Assembly (NCBI GenBank): GCA_045110315.1
Contig: JBGCFY010000189.1
Location: 12,127-76,126 of the forward strand
Source: CALFBG01 sp045110315
GTDB taxonomy: Bacteria > Bacteroidota > Bacteroidia > Chitinophagales > Saprospiraceae
DNA length: 64,000 bases
Direction: 5' to 3'
Part shown: positions 8,263-17,973 of the stretch, piece after piece
Numbering within the stretch: the first letter of the stretch is position 1
How the letters are laid out: each line of letters begins with the position of its first letter
Notes under the pieces: generated by a model
The model's database searches: none
What the model was told of the DNA's origin: nothing
The model's input: the letters and a program-made list of their open reading frames with translations, nothing else
Program-made: the position numbers and the translations under genes

Positions 8263-11112
8263 ATGGAATCTATCCAATACATTGGAGAACATTTACTCCC
8301 CGGGAAATTAGGCCATATTTTCATCCTACTTAGTTTTGTTTCGAGCTTGCTTGCCGTAGCAGCCTACTATTTTGCGACCAAGCATATTGGTAAAGAAAGT
8401 TATGCTGGCTGGCGACGTATTGGTCGGGTGGGTTATAGCTTGCATGGCATCAGTGTATTTGCCATTATTGGTACGATGTTTTATATCATGCTCCAACAGT
8501 ACTACGAATATCATTATGTATGGGAACACGTTTCGGAAGATTTAGATTTTAAATACATTTTCTCCGCGTTTTGGGAAGGGCAAGAAGGTAGTTTTTTATT
8601 ATGGATGTTCTGGCACGTGGTACTGGGTGGTATTTTAATGTTTAGTGCTAAAAATTGGGAAGCGCCCGTTATGGCGATCCTTGCTTTAATTCAAGTTTTC
8701 ATTGGTTCCATGATCCTTGGCTTATACTTTGACCTCGGTTTGTCGGAATTTAGGTTAGGAAGTAATCCATTTATGTTGCTCCGCGATTTGAAAGAAGCGC
8801 CCATTTTCGCGCAAGCGGATTATTTAGAAAAAATCAAAGGTACGGGCTTAAATCCTTTGCTACAGAATTATTGGATGACCATTCACCCGCCTACCCTTTT
8901 CTTAGGTTTTGCTTCTACCTCCGTTCCGTTTTGTTATGCCATTGCTGGACTCTGGACCAAGCAACACCGCGCGTGGTTAAAACCCGTTTTACCTTGGGCA
9001 TTATTCTCCGGTGCTATACTTGGAACAGGAATCTTAATGGGTGGCGCTTGGGCTTACGAAGCTTTAAGCTTTGGAGGATACTGGGCATGGGATCCAGTAG
9101 AAAACATGTCTTTGGTACCTTGGATTATTTTGTTGGCAGGCATTCATACGAACCTCATTGCGAATAGCACAGGCTACTCGATTAAAAGTAGCTATATTTT
9201 CTACCTGCTTACTTTTTTGATGATTGTATATTCAACGTTCTTGACGAGAAGTGGTGTTTTGGGAGAAACTTCGGTACACGCCTTTACGGAAATGGGTTTA
9301 GAGGTACAACTAATCAGTTTCATCGTTTTCTTCTTATTGCTTTCGATCGTTTTATTCTTTTGGCAAATGCGTAATATTCCTACGCCAAAGACGGAAGAAA
9401 GTGCTGCCTCTCGAGAATTTTGGATGTTTATCGGAGCGCTCGTATTACTCTTCTCTGCGGTACTTATTACGGGCTCCACCTCCCTTCCCGTTTACAATAA
9501 AATTGCTGCGCTATTTGATCCAGGTTTTGAAGGAAAAACCATTACCGATCCAATTACGCACTACAATAAATATCAAATGTGGATTGCCGTATTCATCGCC
9601 TTGCTAAGTGGTATCGCGCAATTTCTACGATATTCTGCGGTCAATTGGAAGCAACAAGCTCCCAAGGTAATGAAACGCTTGGGGATACTCACCGTGATTA
9701 CTGCCGGACTCACTTTTTTGACCAATTACTGGCTTGATATTTATGCTTGGCAGTATTTAGTATTATTATTTTTCTGTCTTTTTAGTGTCGTCGCCAATTT
9801 GGATTATCTCATTAATTTTACCCGGCTAAATTTAAAATTGGCGGGTTCTAGTTTAGCACACCTTGGCTTTGGCTTAATGGTCGTGGGTTCCATCGCTTCC
9901 GGTTTAAACAAAAGACACATCTCTTCTAATCCTTTTGCCACGCGTGGTTTATTAGAAGAAGAACTAATCAAAAAGAACGTCGTTCTTTTCAAAGGTGTTC
10001 CTTTAAAAATGAGTGGCTACGACGTAACCTACGTCAAGGATGAATTTCAAGGGAACAATCGTTTATACGAAATCAACTATAAAAAGAAATCGCTGGAAGG
10101 AGAAGTCATTGAAGAATTCAATCTTTTTCCAACGGCCTTGTATAATAATGTAGTGACAAAAGTTGCCGCTTATAATCCAGATACGAAGCACAGTTTAACG
10201 GAAGATCTTTTTACGCACATCGCGAGTATTCCCAAAGTAGAAGCTGACGCTGAATTTGCCAAAAGCTTCGAGGATAGTCTCAACTATATCAACTACCCCA
10301 TCAGTGCGGAAGAACCTGTTTATATTCTAGATACCATTTTGGCTTTGGATACGATGGTCATTCGAAAATTCTCCGCCGAGTTAATCTCTACGACCAAGCA
10401 TCCAGAAAGTGAAGAATACGAAGTGCAGGAAGGAGACCTTGCCATCGGCGCAAAAATTCTCATCAAAAATGTAGACGATCCGAAAGGTAAATGGACGGTT
10501 GATCCAATCTTTTTGGTGCGCAAAGGACAAGCTTTTCAATTTCCAGGACAAATTAACGAAGCGTCTTTACGAGTTAGCTTGAGTCCGGCTTCCTTTCCTT
10601 ATTTCTTTACACCGGAGGAACAACTCGACTACGAATCAATTAGCTTTAAGCTCGGTGAAAAGGTCCGTTATAAAGACTATGAAATTGAATTTTCTGGTGT
10701 CAATAAAACACCAGATCATCCAGACTATATCGCTCAGCCAAAAGATATTGCCGTTAGTGCAAATCTATCGGTTAAAGATACGCGCAATGGAGACCTCAAA
10801 AATGCCGCGCCCGTATATTTAATTCGTGGTAAGAACCAAGGTTCTTTCAAAGATGTCCTCGAAGATTGGCGCTTACATTTCAACTTCGAATCCATTGATC
10901 CGGAATCGGGAAGCATTAAAATTAGAATCGCTAAAAATGAGCAAGCTCGACCGAATTTAGTACTTTCCATTGCTAAAAAATCATTTCGTACAGATTACGT
11001 CGTTCTAGAAGCGATTATCTTTCCCGGAATTAATTTCTTTTGGCTAGGTGCTATTTTAATGATGATTGGCTTAGCAATATCCATCGTTCACCGTAGGAAT
11101 TTAGCGCACTAA
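8263..11112 (+). CDS. ccmF: Haem lyase subunit CcmF / CcsA-family cytochrome c biogenesis protein
   Basis: A 949-residue polytopic membrane protein that attaches haem to apocytochromes c in the periplasm. The haem-handling signature is WAWDPVEN at residues 274-281, the Bacteroidota form of the tryptophan-rich WWD motif. Upstream is the CcmF-type NYWMTIHPPTLFLG loop at about 202-215. About 13 membrane segments lie in the first ~545 residues. A long periplasmic domain (about 550-915) and a final transmembrane helix (FFWLGAILMMIGLAISI) complete it, which matches CcmF rather than a short CcsA. It lies directly after ccmE. Its likely clients include multihaem proteins such as the one at 42.5 kb. 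Confidence 0.92.
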   Translation: MESIQYIGEHLLPGKLGHIFILLSFVSSLLAVAAYYFATKHIGKESYAGWRRIGRVGYSLHGISVFAIIGTMFYIMLQQYYEYHYVWEHVSEDLDFKYIFSAFWEGQEGSFLLWMFWHVVLGGILMFSAKNWEAPVMAILALIQVFIGSMILGLYFDLGLSEFRLGSNPFMLLRDLKEAPIFAQADYLEKIKGTGLNPLLQNYWMTIHPPTLFLGFASTSVPFCYAIAGLWTKQHRAWLKPVLPWALFSGAILGTGILMGGAWAYEALSFGGYWAWDPVENMSLVPWIILLAGIHTNLIANSTGYSIKSSYIFYLLTFLMIVYSTFLTRSGVLGETSVHAFTEMGLEVQLISFIVFFLLLSIVLFFWQMRNIPTPKTEESAASREFWMFIGALVLLFSAVLITGSTSLPVYNKIAALFDPGFEGKTITDPITHYNKYQMWIAVFIALLSGIAQFLRYSAVNWKQQAPKVMKRLGILTVITAGLTFLTNYWLDIYAWQYLVLLFFCLFSVVANLDYLINFTRLNLKLAGSSLAHLGFGLMVVGSIASGLNKRHISSNPFATRGLLEEELIKKNVVLFKGVPLKMSGYDVTYVKDEFQGNNRLYEINYKKKSLEGEVIEEFNLFPTALYNNVVTKVAAYNPDTKHSLTEDLFTHIASIPKVEADAEFAKSFEDSLNYINYPISAEEPVYILDTILALDTMVIRKFSAELISTTKHPESEEYEVQEGDLAIGAKILIKNVDDPKGKWTVDPIFLVRKGQAFQFPGQINEASLRVSLSPASFPYFFTPEEQLDYESISFKLGEKVRYKDYEIEFSGVNKTPDHPDYIAQPKDIAVSANLSVKDTRNGDLKNAAPVYLIRGKNQGSFKDVLEDWRLHFNFESIDPESGSIKIRIAKNEQARPNLVLSIAKKSFRTDYVVLEAIIFPGINFFWLGAILMMIGLAISIVHRRNLAH

Positions 11113-11145
11113 TTTAAGTGTTTCGCTTTTCCAATCCTGATGCTT

Positions 11146-11922
11146 ATGGAAAAAATTGTAATACTTGGTGCAGGAAATCTTGCCTTTCACTTAGCGCAAC
11201 GTTTGCAGGATCAAGGACTGCAGGTTTTACAAATCTACAGTCGAAAAATCACGAAGGCCCGCCGCTTGGCCAAACTCGTACAGGCGAATGCAACTAAGCA
11301 ATTAGCCGCGATTGATCCCAAGGCAGATCTTTATATTATTGCCGTTGCTGATAATGCCATTGGCGAAGTTGCTCAAGAAATTTCGATACATTTGCCTAAA
11401 ACGGCGTTGGTCGTCCATACTTCCGGTGCTACACCGAGTACCGTACTTCGTCCTCATTTCAAACGCTATGGAATTTTCTATCCGTTGCAAAGTTTTTCGA
11501 TGGCTCGCCCAGTAGATTTTGACCAATTACCTATTTGTATTGATGCCAAGACGAAGCGAGATCAAAAGTTACTCTTTAAATTAGCAACGCGCATTTGTCC
11601 TAATGTACATTTGATCAACGACGAACAACGAGCAATCCTACACGTCGCGGCCGTTTTCGTTAATAATTTCACCAATCATTTATTTGATATTGGTCAACAA
11701 ATCGTTGCGGAGCAATCTATTGATTTTGCCTTGCTAAAGCCCTTAATTGCGGAGACGGCAGCAAAGGTACAAGATAATCTTCCTGCAAAAATGCAAACCG
11801 GTCCTGCCGTGCGTAATGATCAAAAAACCATTGCTAGACACCTCGCCTACTTAGAAAAGTTTCCAGCGTACGCGGCGATTTACCAATTGCTATCGCAGAG
11901 TATTCTTTCCCGTAAGGGTTAA
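11146..11922 (+). CDS. Rossmann-fold / DUF2520 protein (putative NAD(P)-dependent dehydrogenase)
   Basis: 258 residues from the second Met; the frame also opens at ATG 11140, but MEKIVILGAGNLAF is the usual start of the fold. The N-terminal half has a dinucleotide-binding loop GAGNLAFHLA at about residues 7-16. The C-terminal half (about 125-255) is helical and matches the DUF2520 arrangement, with a conserved HVAAVFVNNFTNHL segment. Domain order resembles ProC and ketopantoate reductase, but the substrate is not known. It follows ccmF by 33 bases and is probably co-transcribed. Confidence 0.82.
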   Translation: MEKIVILGAGNLAFHLAQRLQDQGLQVLQIYSRKITKARRLAKLVQANATKQLAAIDPKADLYIIAVADNAIGEVAQEISIHLPKTALVVHTSGATPSTVLRPHFKRYGIFYPLQSFSMARPVDFDQLPICIDAKTKRDQKLLFKLATRICPNVHLINDEQRAILHVAAVFVNNFTNHLFDIGQQIVAEQSIDFALLKPLIAETAAKVQDNLPAKMQTGPAVRNDQKTIARHLAYLEKFPAYAAIYQLLSQSILSRKG

Positions 11923-11987
11923 AATTTCTGTTTAAAACAAAAATCAACCACTAATTTCATTTACTAATATTTTCAAAATAAAAATTC

Positions 11988-12269
11988 ATGCGCATCATTG
12001 GTCACCTTGAACATTCTTCCATGAAAATCACCGTTTTTCAAATGGATAATAAATATTCCGTAAAGTTTGAAACGAGCCTCTACGAACAAACCTATAAGTT
12101 TCGCCAAAGCGAGGAATTACAGGGATTAGCCGCCATTGAAACGTTAGTTGATGATCAATTCCAAGCACAAGTACTTGAGCAATTCCAACAGTTGCACCGC
12201 ATCAAATCAGAAGGTCTTGGTCGTTTTTTGAGTGCGCAGGAAGAAGAAGAGTTTGACGAAATTATTTAG
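11988..12269 (+). CDS. Small conserved-looking hypothetical protein
   Basis: A 93-residue, mostly acidic protein that I do not recognise. The N-terminal half looks like beta strands (MKITVFQMDNKYSVKFET). The C-terminal half is a charged, Gln-rich helix (QVLEQFQQLHRIKSEG) ending in an acidic EEEEFDEII tail. No signal peptide or membrane segment is present, so it should be cytosolic. It lies 65 bases after the DUF2520 gene on the same strand and ends 8 bases from a convergent gene. A start at the second Met (residue 12) is also possible. Confidence 0.6.
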   Translation: MRIIGHLEHSSMKITVFQMDNKYSVKFETSLYEQTYKFRQSEELQGLAAIETLVDDQFQAQVLEQFQQLHRIKSEGLGRFLSAQEEEEFDEII

Positions 12270-12277
12270 TTTCCGTT

Positions 12278-13054
12278 TTAGAACATAAATCTAATCCCGT
12301 TCGTCAAACTATAAATGGTATTAACGATGCCTTCGGGAACATCGGTATCGTAGGTAAAGTTAAACGTAGTCGTGAAAAACAACTTCGAAGTAATATTGAA
12401 GTTGACACGCGTTTGACTAGAAACCCGAAAGTCGCCAAAATCAGTTAGTAAGGGTTGAAAATAATTGGTGCTTCCAATGGTTAGATATGGCTTGGGGTGC
12501 AATTCAAAAGATAAATAACTACTCATTCGATGATCGTGAAACTCTCGGTCGGGCGCTGATTCATCACTATATTCATACATATACAAAACACCTATAAAAC
12601 CATTGTAATTCTCTTTAGTCAACCAAGCATAGCGAGGTCCGGTACCCAGCAAGGTTCTCAGCCTTAAATTCAGTCGCTCGTTGTATTGTGCTTGAGCAAA
12701 AGCTTCGTAGGTCCAACGCTTACTCATTCGATAGTTATACCTTAAATGCTGAAAGCCATCATTGATAAATTTTTCACTTCCAATATTCACCAAATTGTAA
12801 TTGGTAATCGAAAACACTAAATGCCGATTGTATACTCGATCAAAGCGCGCGTTAAATTTAGTCTGGCTCACTTGGTCACCGTTTTGGACAATACTATATT
12901 GTAGACCTACCTGGCCAAACCAAGCAATGGTATCCTGTGGATCAAGCTTTCGTTGATCTTCAATATTTACAATTTGTGCAAGGGACCATTGTGCCACGCT
13001 TAAGAATAAGAGACAAAGCAAGCATCGAAATTGCTTTACAGAAAAAGGATACAT
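12278..13054 (-). CDS. Predicted outer-membrane beta-barrel protein (DUF481-like)
   Basis: 258 residues with a signal peptide (CLLCLLFLSVAQWSLAQ). The mature part is made of alternating aromatic/polar strands separated by short turns, including YNERLNLRLRTLLGTGPRYAW, the pattern of DUF481 barrels. It ends in NGIRFMF, a C-terminal Phe typical of BAM-assembled outer-membrane proteins. Function is not known. DUF2490 is the main alternative family label, since both are short barrels of this kind. Confidence 0.65.
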   Translation of the reverse strand: MYPFSVKQFRCLLCLLFLSVAQWSLAQIVNIEDQRKLDPQDTIAWFGQVGLQYSIVQNGDQVSQTKFNARFDRVYNRHLVFSITNYNLVNIGSEKFINDGFQHLRYNYRMSKRWTYEAFAQAQYNERLNLRLRTLLGTGPRYAWLTKENYNGFIGVLYMYEYSDESAPDREFHDHRMSSYLSFELHPKPYLTIGSTNYFQPLLTDFGDFRVSSQTRVNFNITSKLFFTTTFNFTYDTDVPEGIVNTIYSLTNGIRFMF

Positions 13055-13275
13055 AATTATATAAAATAAATAGATTAAAAATCTTCCTTGTCAGAATGGT
13101 TTTTCAACAAAGAAAGAGCGTAAGCTTCCTTGAAAAGTAGGAAGGTGTATAATAATTCTAATAGCAGTTTAGAAAGATTCTACCTTCACGCAAGTAAGCA
13201 GCCATTTTTGTTTAAACCTACCTCTGTAAGCAAGCAACTTGAAGCGCTGTATTCGAATTTTCAGACTACTTCTAC

Positions 13276-13899
13276 CTAAAGGCTCGTTAGCTTATGCTTT
13301 AAAAAGGCAACTACAATTTCTAAGCCCTTTTCAAAATTTTCGTTATTGTTGATGGTAATATCCGCCACCTCTCGGTAAGGCTTAATATATTTATCGAAGG
13401 CAGGCGTGACATGAGCAGCGTAACGATACAATACATCTTCCAATGGATAATTACGATCAATGCGATCTCTTTTGATACGACGAGTCACCTTTAAATCCGT
13501 GCGGGCATGAACAAATATTTTTAAATCCATCAAATCGCGTAAACCCTTGTGGTGCAGCACAAACAAACCTTCTACCAAGATAATTGGTGCAGGCTTAAAA
13601 GCTAAAATCTTCGCCTCTGCCGCTTGATTATTGAAGGTATATTCTTTTCTCGTTACCGTTTCTCCTTTCATCAAACGCTGAATATCTCCGTATAAGTCGT
13701 CTAGTTCAATGGATTCTAATCGATCAAAATTCGCGATGCCTTTTTCATCAACGAGTTGCTTCTCCAAGGGTAAATAATAATCGTCTTGTGAAACCAAACA
13801 CATCTCAGTATCTGAAAATATCTTCTTCAATGCTCTAATAAAACTAGTTTTTCCTGAGCCACTCCCGCCCGTAATTCCTATAATAAATGGTTTATTCAT
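13276..13899 (-). CDS. udk: Uridine kinase
   Basis: A cytosolic kinase that phosphorylates uridine and cytidine to UMP/CMP for pyrimidine salvage. The 207-residue protein has the P-loop GGSGSGKT at about residues 9-16. A QDDYYLP motif follows at about 39-45, and later comes RRIKRDRIDRNY, the lid/arginine region of the uridine kinase/PRK family. ATG 13899 is chosen over the longer frame (13926) because nine residues of unrelated sequence would precede the beta-strand leading to the P-loop. A -7-like box (TAAATTTG on the minus strand, 13931-13924) lies just upstream. The divergent neighbour is a nucleoside transporter, so uptake and salvage sit together. Confidence 0.9.
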   Translation of the reverse strand: MNKPFIIGITGGSGSGKTSFIRALKKIFSDTEMCLVSQDDYYLPLEKQLVDEKGIANFDRLESIELDDLYGDIQRLMKGETVTRKEYTFNNQAAEAKILAFKPAPIILVEGLFVLHHKGLRDLMDLKIFVHARTDLKVTRRIKRDRIDRNYPLEDVLYRYAAHVTPAFDKYIKPYREVADITINNNENFEKGLEIVVAFLKHKLTSL

Positions 13900-13923
13900 G
13901 TTCCTTAGTTTATAACCGAAGGT

Positions 13924-13931
13924 CAAATTTA
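13924..13931 (-). promoter_or_regulatory. -7 box candidate for udk
   Basis: TAAATTTG on the minus strand fits the Bacteroidota -7 consensus TAnnTTTG and is 25 bases from the udk ATG. No TTG was found at the expected -33 distance, so this is a half match only. Confidence 0.35.
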
Positions 13932-13997
13932 ATTAATTCAGTAGAATTCTCCGCAGGAAAAGTAGAAAGCTATTCCAAAATTATCAAATCAATTGAC

Positions 13998-14005
13998 TAC
14001 ATTTG
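13998..14005 (+). promoter_or_regulatory. -7 box candidate for the nucleoside transporter gene
   Basis: TACATTTG fits TAnnTTTG and lies about 190 bases before the transporter start. There is no clear TTG at the -33 spacing, so support is limited. Confidence 0.3.
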
Positions 14006-14193
14006 GAGAGGATAAGCAAGAGATCAAAGCAATTTTTCGAGAGCGCACGAAGTTAGTGAAAACAATTTCAAACAATCTCCTAAAAAATCACCTGCCTTAT
14101 CCGTAACGAAAAAGCTGCGCACTGGCGAGAGGAGTTCCGTCACCGAATCCTCCGACCGAGATTCAAATGGGCGCAAAAAAACAAGTAACTACT

Positions 14194-15543
14194 ATGGAGT
14201 TTTTTATCAATCTGATGAGGGGAGCATTAGGGATTGTTGTGATGATCGGAATTTGTTATCTTTTCAGCAGTAATCGTAAAAAAATTGATTGGCCCTTGGT
14301 CGCCAAAGGTTTAGCCCTTCAAATCGTATTAGCCATCGCCATTTTAGAGGTTCCTCCCGTACGAATGGTTTTCGAATACATTGCTAATTTTTTCGTTCTG
14401 GTACTTGAGTTTACCGAAGCAGGTGCTACTTTCGTACTCGGTAGTTGGCCGGATCAAGCCGAAATTGTTGCCGTCGATTTTAGCAAACCCGTTGCCGAGC
14501 AAAAGTCTAACTTTATGATCGGTTACGTATTTGCCTTCAAAGTTTTACCAACCATCTTATTCTTTGCAGCGCTATCTGCCCTACTCTACTATCTCGGTAT
14601 TTTACAACGAATTATTTACGGTTTTGCTTGGGTCATGAGTAAAGTCATGCGACTTTCCGGTGCAGAAAGTACCGCCGCCGCTGCCAATGTTTTCATTGGA
14701 CAAACAGAAGCGCCTTTAGTTATCAAACCGTACTTAGAAAATATGACGCGCTCTGAAATCATGTGTCTCATGACGGGCGGAATGGCAACCATCGCCGGTG
14801 GTGTTTTTGCTGCTTTCGTTGGCTTTTTAGGTGGTTCTAATCCCGCCGCTCAGTTAGAATTTGCGACACACTTACTGACCGCCTCGATCATCTCAGCTCC
14901 CGCTGCAATTGTTACCGCGAAGATTCTAGTCCCCGAAGCGGAACCAGAAAAAATCAATACGAATTTACAAATTCCTCGAGAAAAATTAGGTTCCAATATC
15001 TTAGATGCTATTTCACTGGGTACCGTTGATGGTCTTAAATTAGCGGTTAATGTTGGGGCGATGCTCATTGTCTTTATCGCTTTGGTTGCTATGGTCAATT
15101 TCTTTTTATTCACCTTGGGAGATGCCATTAGTTTAAACGAAGTCATTCAGGCGAATACGCGCTACGAAGGTTTAAACTTAGAGTTTCTCCTTGGAAATCT
15201 CTTTGCGCCCATTGCTTGGCTACTCGGCGTACCTTCTCAAGATATTACCTACATCGGTCAATTATTAGGTAAAAAAACGGTGATCAACGAGTTTGTAGCT
15301 TACATTGACCTTGGTATTTTGAAAAATCAAGAAGGTGTGAATCTAAGTAAGAAGTCAATCATTATTGCCACTTATGCCTTATGTGGTTTCTCTAATTTTT
15401 CTTCCATTGGTATTCAAATCGGTGGCATCGGAGCCATTGCGCCCAATCAACGTAAAACCCTCACCGAAATGGGCATTAAAGCTTTGATCGGTGGAACAAT
15501 CGCTTGTTTCTTAACGGCTATTATTGCGGGGATTTTAATTTAA
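14194..15543 (+). CDS. CNT-family concentrative nucleoside transporter (NupC type)
   Basis: A 449-residue polytopic inner-membrane permease that takes up nucleosides using a cation gradient. Substrate-site motifs of the family are visible: IGQTEAPLVIKPY at roughly residues 168-180, and the C-terminal ALCGFSNFSSIGIQIGG around 400. The start is set at ATG 14194 (MEFFINLMRG), because the in-frame ATG 14167 would add a short basic segment (MGAKKQVTT) with no family counterpart; the longer form cannot be excluded. The divergent uridine kinase gene supports a pyrimidine nucleoside role. Confidence 0.9.
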   Translation: MEFFINLMRGALGIVVMIGICYLFSSNRKKIDWPLVAKGLALQIVLAIAILEVPPVRMVFEYIANFFVLVLEFTEAGATFVLGSWPDQAEIVAVDFSKPVAEQKSNFMIGYVFAFKVLPTILFFAALSALLYYLGILQRIIYGFAWVMSKVMRLSGAESTAAAANVFIGQTEAPLVIKPYLENMTRSEIMCLMTGGMATIAGGVFAAFVGFLGGSNPAAQLEFATHLLTASIISAPAAIVTAKILVPEAEPEKINTNLQIPREKLGSNILDAISLGTVDGLKLAVNVGAMLIVFIALVAMVNFFLFTLGDAISLNEVIQANTRYEGLNLEFLLGNLFAPIAWLLGVPSQDITYIGQLLGKKTVINEFVAYIDLGILKNQEGVNLSKKSIIIATYALCGFSNFSSIGIQIGGIGAIAPNQRKTLTEMGIKALIGGTIACFLTAIIAGILI

Positions 15544-15584
15544 AACAACTTTTAAAATACTAGTCCTCTTTTTCTAAAACATAA

Positions 15585-15618
15585 AATCGGCCTTGATGCA
15601 GTTGCGTCAAGGCCGATT
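15585..15618 (-). terminator. Strong hairpin between the nucleoside transporter and peroxiredoxin genes
   Basis: A 12 bp perfect stem (AATCGGCCTTGA / TCAAGGCCGATT) with a 10 base loop. On the minus strand it is followed by TTTATGTTTT, so it terminates the peroxiredoxin transcript whose stop is at 15645. The plus strand has no T-run after it, although it may still separate the two convergent genes. Confidence 0.75.
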
Positions 15619-15644
15619 GGGCTAAGTTAAGTAACCAAATTTTT

Positions 15645-16283
15645 CTAATCCAAATTGGGCTGCGGCGTTGTTCTCAAATAAGGCTTAATGATTTTATGCC
15701 CTTTCGGAAAACGTGCTGGAATATCTTCCGTCGGAATAGCGGGAGAAACCACTACATCTTCCCCTTGCTTCCAATCAGCGGGCGTAGCTACGCTATAATC
15801 GGCCGTTAATTGTAAGCTATCAATAACTCGAATAATTTCTAAGAAGTTTCTTCCCGTAGAAGGTGGATACGTTAAAGTCAACTTAACTTTTTTATCCGGC
15901 CCAACGACAAAAACCGTTCTCACCGTTGCTTTTTTATCCGCATTGGGATGAATCATATCGTATAATTCTGCGACCTTTCTATCGTGATCCGCAATGATCG
16001 GAAAATTCATCGTGACGTCCTGCGTTTCTTCGATGTCTTTAATCCAACCATGATGACTGTCCAAAGGATCGACACTGAGGGCGATCGGTTTTACATTACG
16101 TTTTTGAAATTCTCCCCCGAGCGCAGCAGTTCTGCCGAGTTCCGTTGTACAAACGGGGGTATAATCTGCAGGATGTGAAAAAAGTAAACCCCAACTTTCT
16201 CCCAACCATTCGTGAAAGCTAATTTCTCCCATCGAAGTTTGAGCGGTAAAATCGGGTGCGATATCTCCTAATCGAACTGACAT
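15645..16283 (-). CDS. 1-Cys peroxiredoxin (Prx6 type)
   Basis: A 212-residue cytosolic peroxidase that reduces hydrogen peroxide and organic hydroperoxides. The peroxidatic site is HPADYTPVCTTE with Cys45 and the PxxxT/SxxC frame intact. This is the only cysteine in the protein, so it must be a 1-Cys enzyme needing an external thiol. The long C-terminal region (about 150-212, with a PADWKQGEDVVVSP segment) matches Prx6 length and arrangement. It lies alone and is convergent with the nucleoside transporter. Confidence 0.93.
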   Translation of the reverse strand: MSVRLGDIAPDFTAQTSMGEISFHEWLGESWGLLFSHPADYTPVCTTELGRTAALGGEFQKRNVKPIALSVDPLDSHHGWIKDIEETQDVTMNFPIIADHDRKVAELYDMIHPNADKKATVRTVFVVGPDKKVKLTLTYPPSTGRNFLEIIRVIDSLQLTADYSVATPADWKQGEDVVVSPAIPTEDIPARFPKGHKIIKPYLRTTPQPNLD

Positions 16284-16432
16284 ATTTCTAGTTTTAAGGA
16301 ATGAATAATTTTATGAATAGATGTTCTTGACAAATGAAAACTACCCCTAAGTGTACATTTTGTCTAGAGTTACCACCTATAAAACGTTAGTCTTAAAAAG
16401 AAAGTTCTATTCCTTCCCCTTTTTTAACAGCT

Positions 16433-17767
16433 TCATTCATAAAAACTTAATCTTTCTCCTTGCTTATTTTCATTAAACTCACCTTTGGCGTACGCTAAAT
16501 GACCACTCACAATAGTCGCTTCAATTTGTCCTTTAAAAGTATGTCCTTCAAACGGTGACCAATTACACTTATAATGTAAATTATCTTTCTTCACTTCCCA
16601 TTCCTTTTCTAAGTCTACTAGTACTAAATCTGCCCAATATCCTTCGCGCAAATATCCTCGTTCTTCCACTTTAAAACAGTCGGCGGGTGCGTGGCACATT
16701 TTCTCTACAATGCGTTCTAAACTAATTTTTCCTTGTTGGTAAAATTCTAGCATTACGTTTAAAGTATGCTGAATCAAGGGAACACCAGAAGGCGCATTAA
16801 AATAACTACCTTGTTTCTCTTCCCAAGTATGGGGCGCGTGATCGGTCGCAATGATATCTAGTCGATTATCTAATAAAGCTGGAAATAAGGCAGATTGATG
16901 CTCAACACCTTTAATAGCTGGATTACATTTGATCTGGCTTCCAAGGCGAGCATAGTCTTGCGCATTAAAATATAAATGATGTACACAAACCTCCGCAGTA
17001 ATTCGCTTTTCTTTTAAGGGAATGTCATTGCGAAACAACGCCAATTCGTCTGCCGTAGAAATATGTAAAATATGTAATCGTGTGTTATGCTTTTTTGCCA
17101 AACTCATCGCTAAAGTAGAAGAAATCAAGCAGCCTTCTGCGTTGCGAATCTCTGGATGACAGGCTATCGGTACGGCTTCACCATATTTTTCGCGGTAAGC
17201 CGCAGCATTCCTTCTAATGGTTGTCTCATCTTCGCAATGCGTCGCAATCAACATCGGCACCTTTGAAAATAACTGCTCTAACGTAACTGGATTATCCACC
17301 AACATATTTCCCGTACTCGATCCCATGAATGCCTTAATGCCACAAACCGTTTTAGGATCTGTCCGTAGCACTTCTTCCAAATTATCATTCGATGCGCCCA
17401 TGAAAAAAGAATAGTTGGCAAGCGATTTTTGTGCGGCGACGTCGTATTTATCTTGTAGCAAACCTTGGGTTAACGCCGCTGGTTTCGTATTCGGCATTTC
17501 CATAAAACTCGTAACCCCACCCGCAACTGCTGCCCTAGGTTCAGTATATAAATCTGCTTTATGCGTCAAACCTGGATCTCTAAAATGTACTTGATCATCA
17601 ATGATTCCTGGCAACAGGAATTTCCCCGTTCCATCTAATACCGTTTCAGCGTCTTGATCAATATTCGGAGCAATTTTAGCAATACGTCCCGCTTTTACGA
17701 GTAGATCCCCGTGTTCGATTTTTCCTTCATTGACGTAGCGTACATTTTTTATCAGTATCGTATTCAT
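16433..17767 (-). CDS. pyrC: Dihydroorotase (amidohydrolase superfamily)
   Basis: A 444-residue enzyme of pyrimidine synthesis that closes N-carbamoyl-aspartate to dihydroorotate. Recognisable amidohydrolase features are GIIDDQVHFRDPGLTHK near residues 55-71, the carboxylated-lysine region GIKAFMGSSTG near 143-153, the metal His in ATHCED and LHILHIST, and the catalytic Asp in IIATDHAPHT near 308. One oddity is that the usual HxH metal pair reads QxH (DDQVHF), so the first His is Gln. As I recall, this form is common in Bacteroidota dihydroorotases, which argues it is functional. A non-catalytic paralogue is the alternative. Confidence 0.85.
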   Translation of the reverse strand: MNTILIKNVRYVNEGKIEHGDLLVKAGRIAKIAPNIDQDAETVLDGTGKFLLPGIIDDQVHFRDPGLTHKADLYTEPRAAVAGGVTSFMEMPNTKPAALTQGLLQDKYDVAAQKSLANYSFFMGASNDNLEEVLRTDPKTVCGIKAFMGSSTGNMLVDNPVTLEQLFSKVPMLIATHCEDETTIRRNAAAYREKYGEAVPIACHPEIRNAEGCLISSTLAMSLAKKHNTRLHILHISTADELALFRNDIPLKEKRITAEVCVHHLYFNAQDYARLGSQIKCNPAIKGVEHQSALFPALLDNRLDIIATDHAPHTWEEKQGSYFNAPSGVPLIQHTLNVMLEFYQQGKISLERIVEKMCHAPADCFKVEERGYLREGYWADLVLVDLEKEWEVKKDNLHYKCNWSPFEGHTFKGQIEATIVSGHLAYAKGEFNENKQGERLSFYE

Positions 17768-17942
17768 TTTTTTTATTTAAAATTCTTTAAAATAGACGCA
17801 AAGCTGCGTTGTGAAGTAGGAAATACTATTAAAACCCGAAAGTAAGAATTTGTTTGCTTTTTCGTAAATGATGTTCTCTAAAAGTTGGGATTTTTTGTCG
17901 GAAGTTCTTTTCCAATTCCCCCGAAAGAACAATTAATATTGC

Positions 17943-17950
17943 TAGCTTTG
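17943..17950 (+). promoter_or_regulatory. -7 box candidate for the YheT-like gene
   Basis: TAGCTTTG matches TAnnTTTG 24 bases before the ATG at 17974. No TTG sits at the -33 spacing. Confidence 0.35.
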
Positions 17951-17973
17951 CTACCGAAAACAATCCTTAAGTC

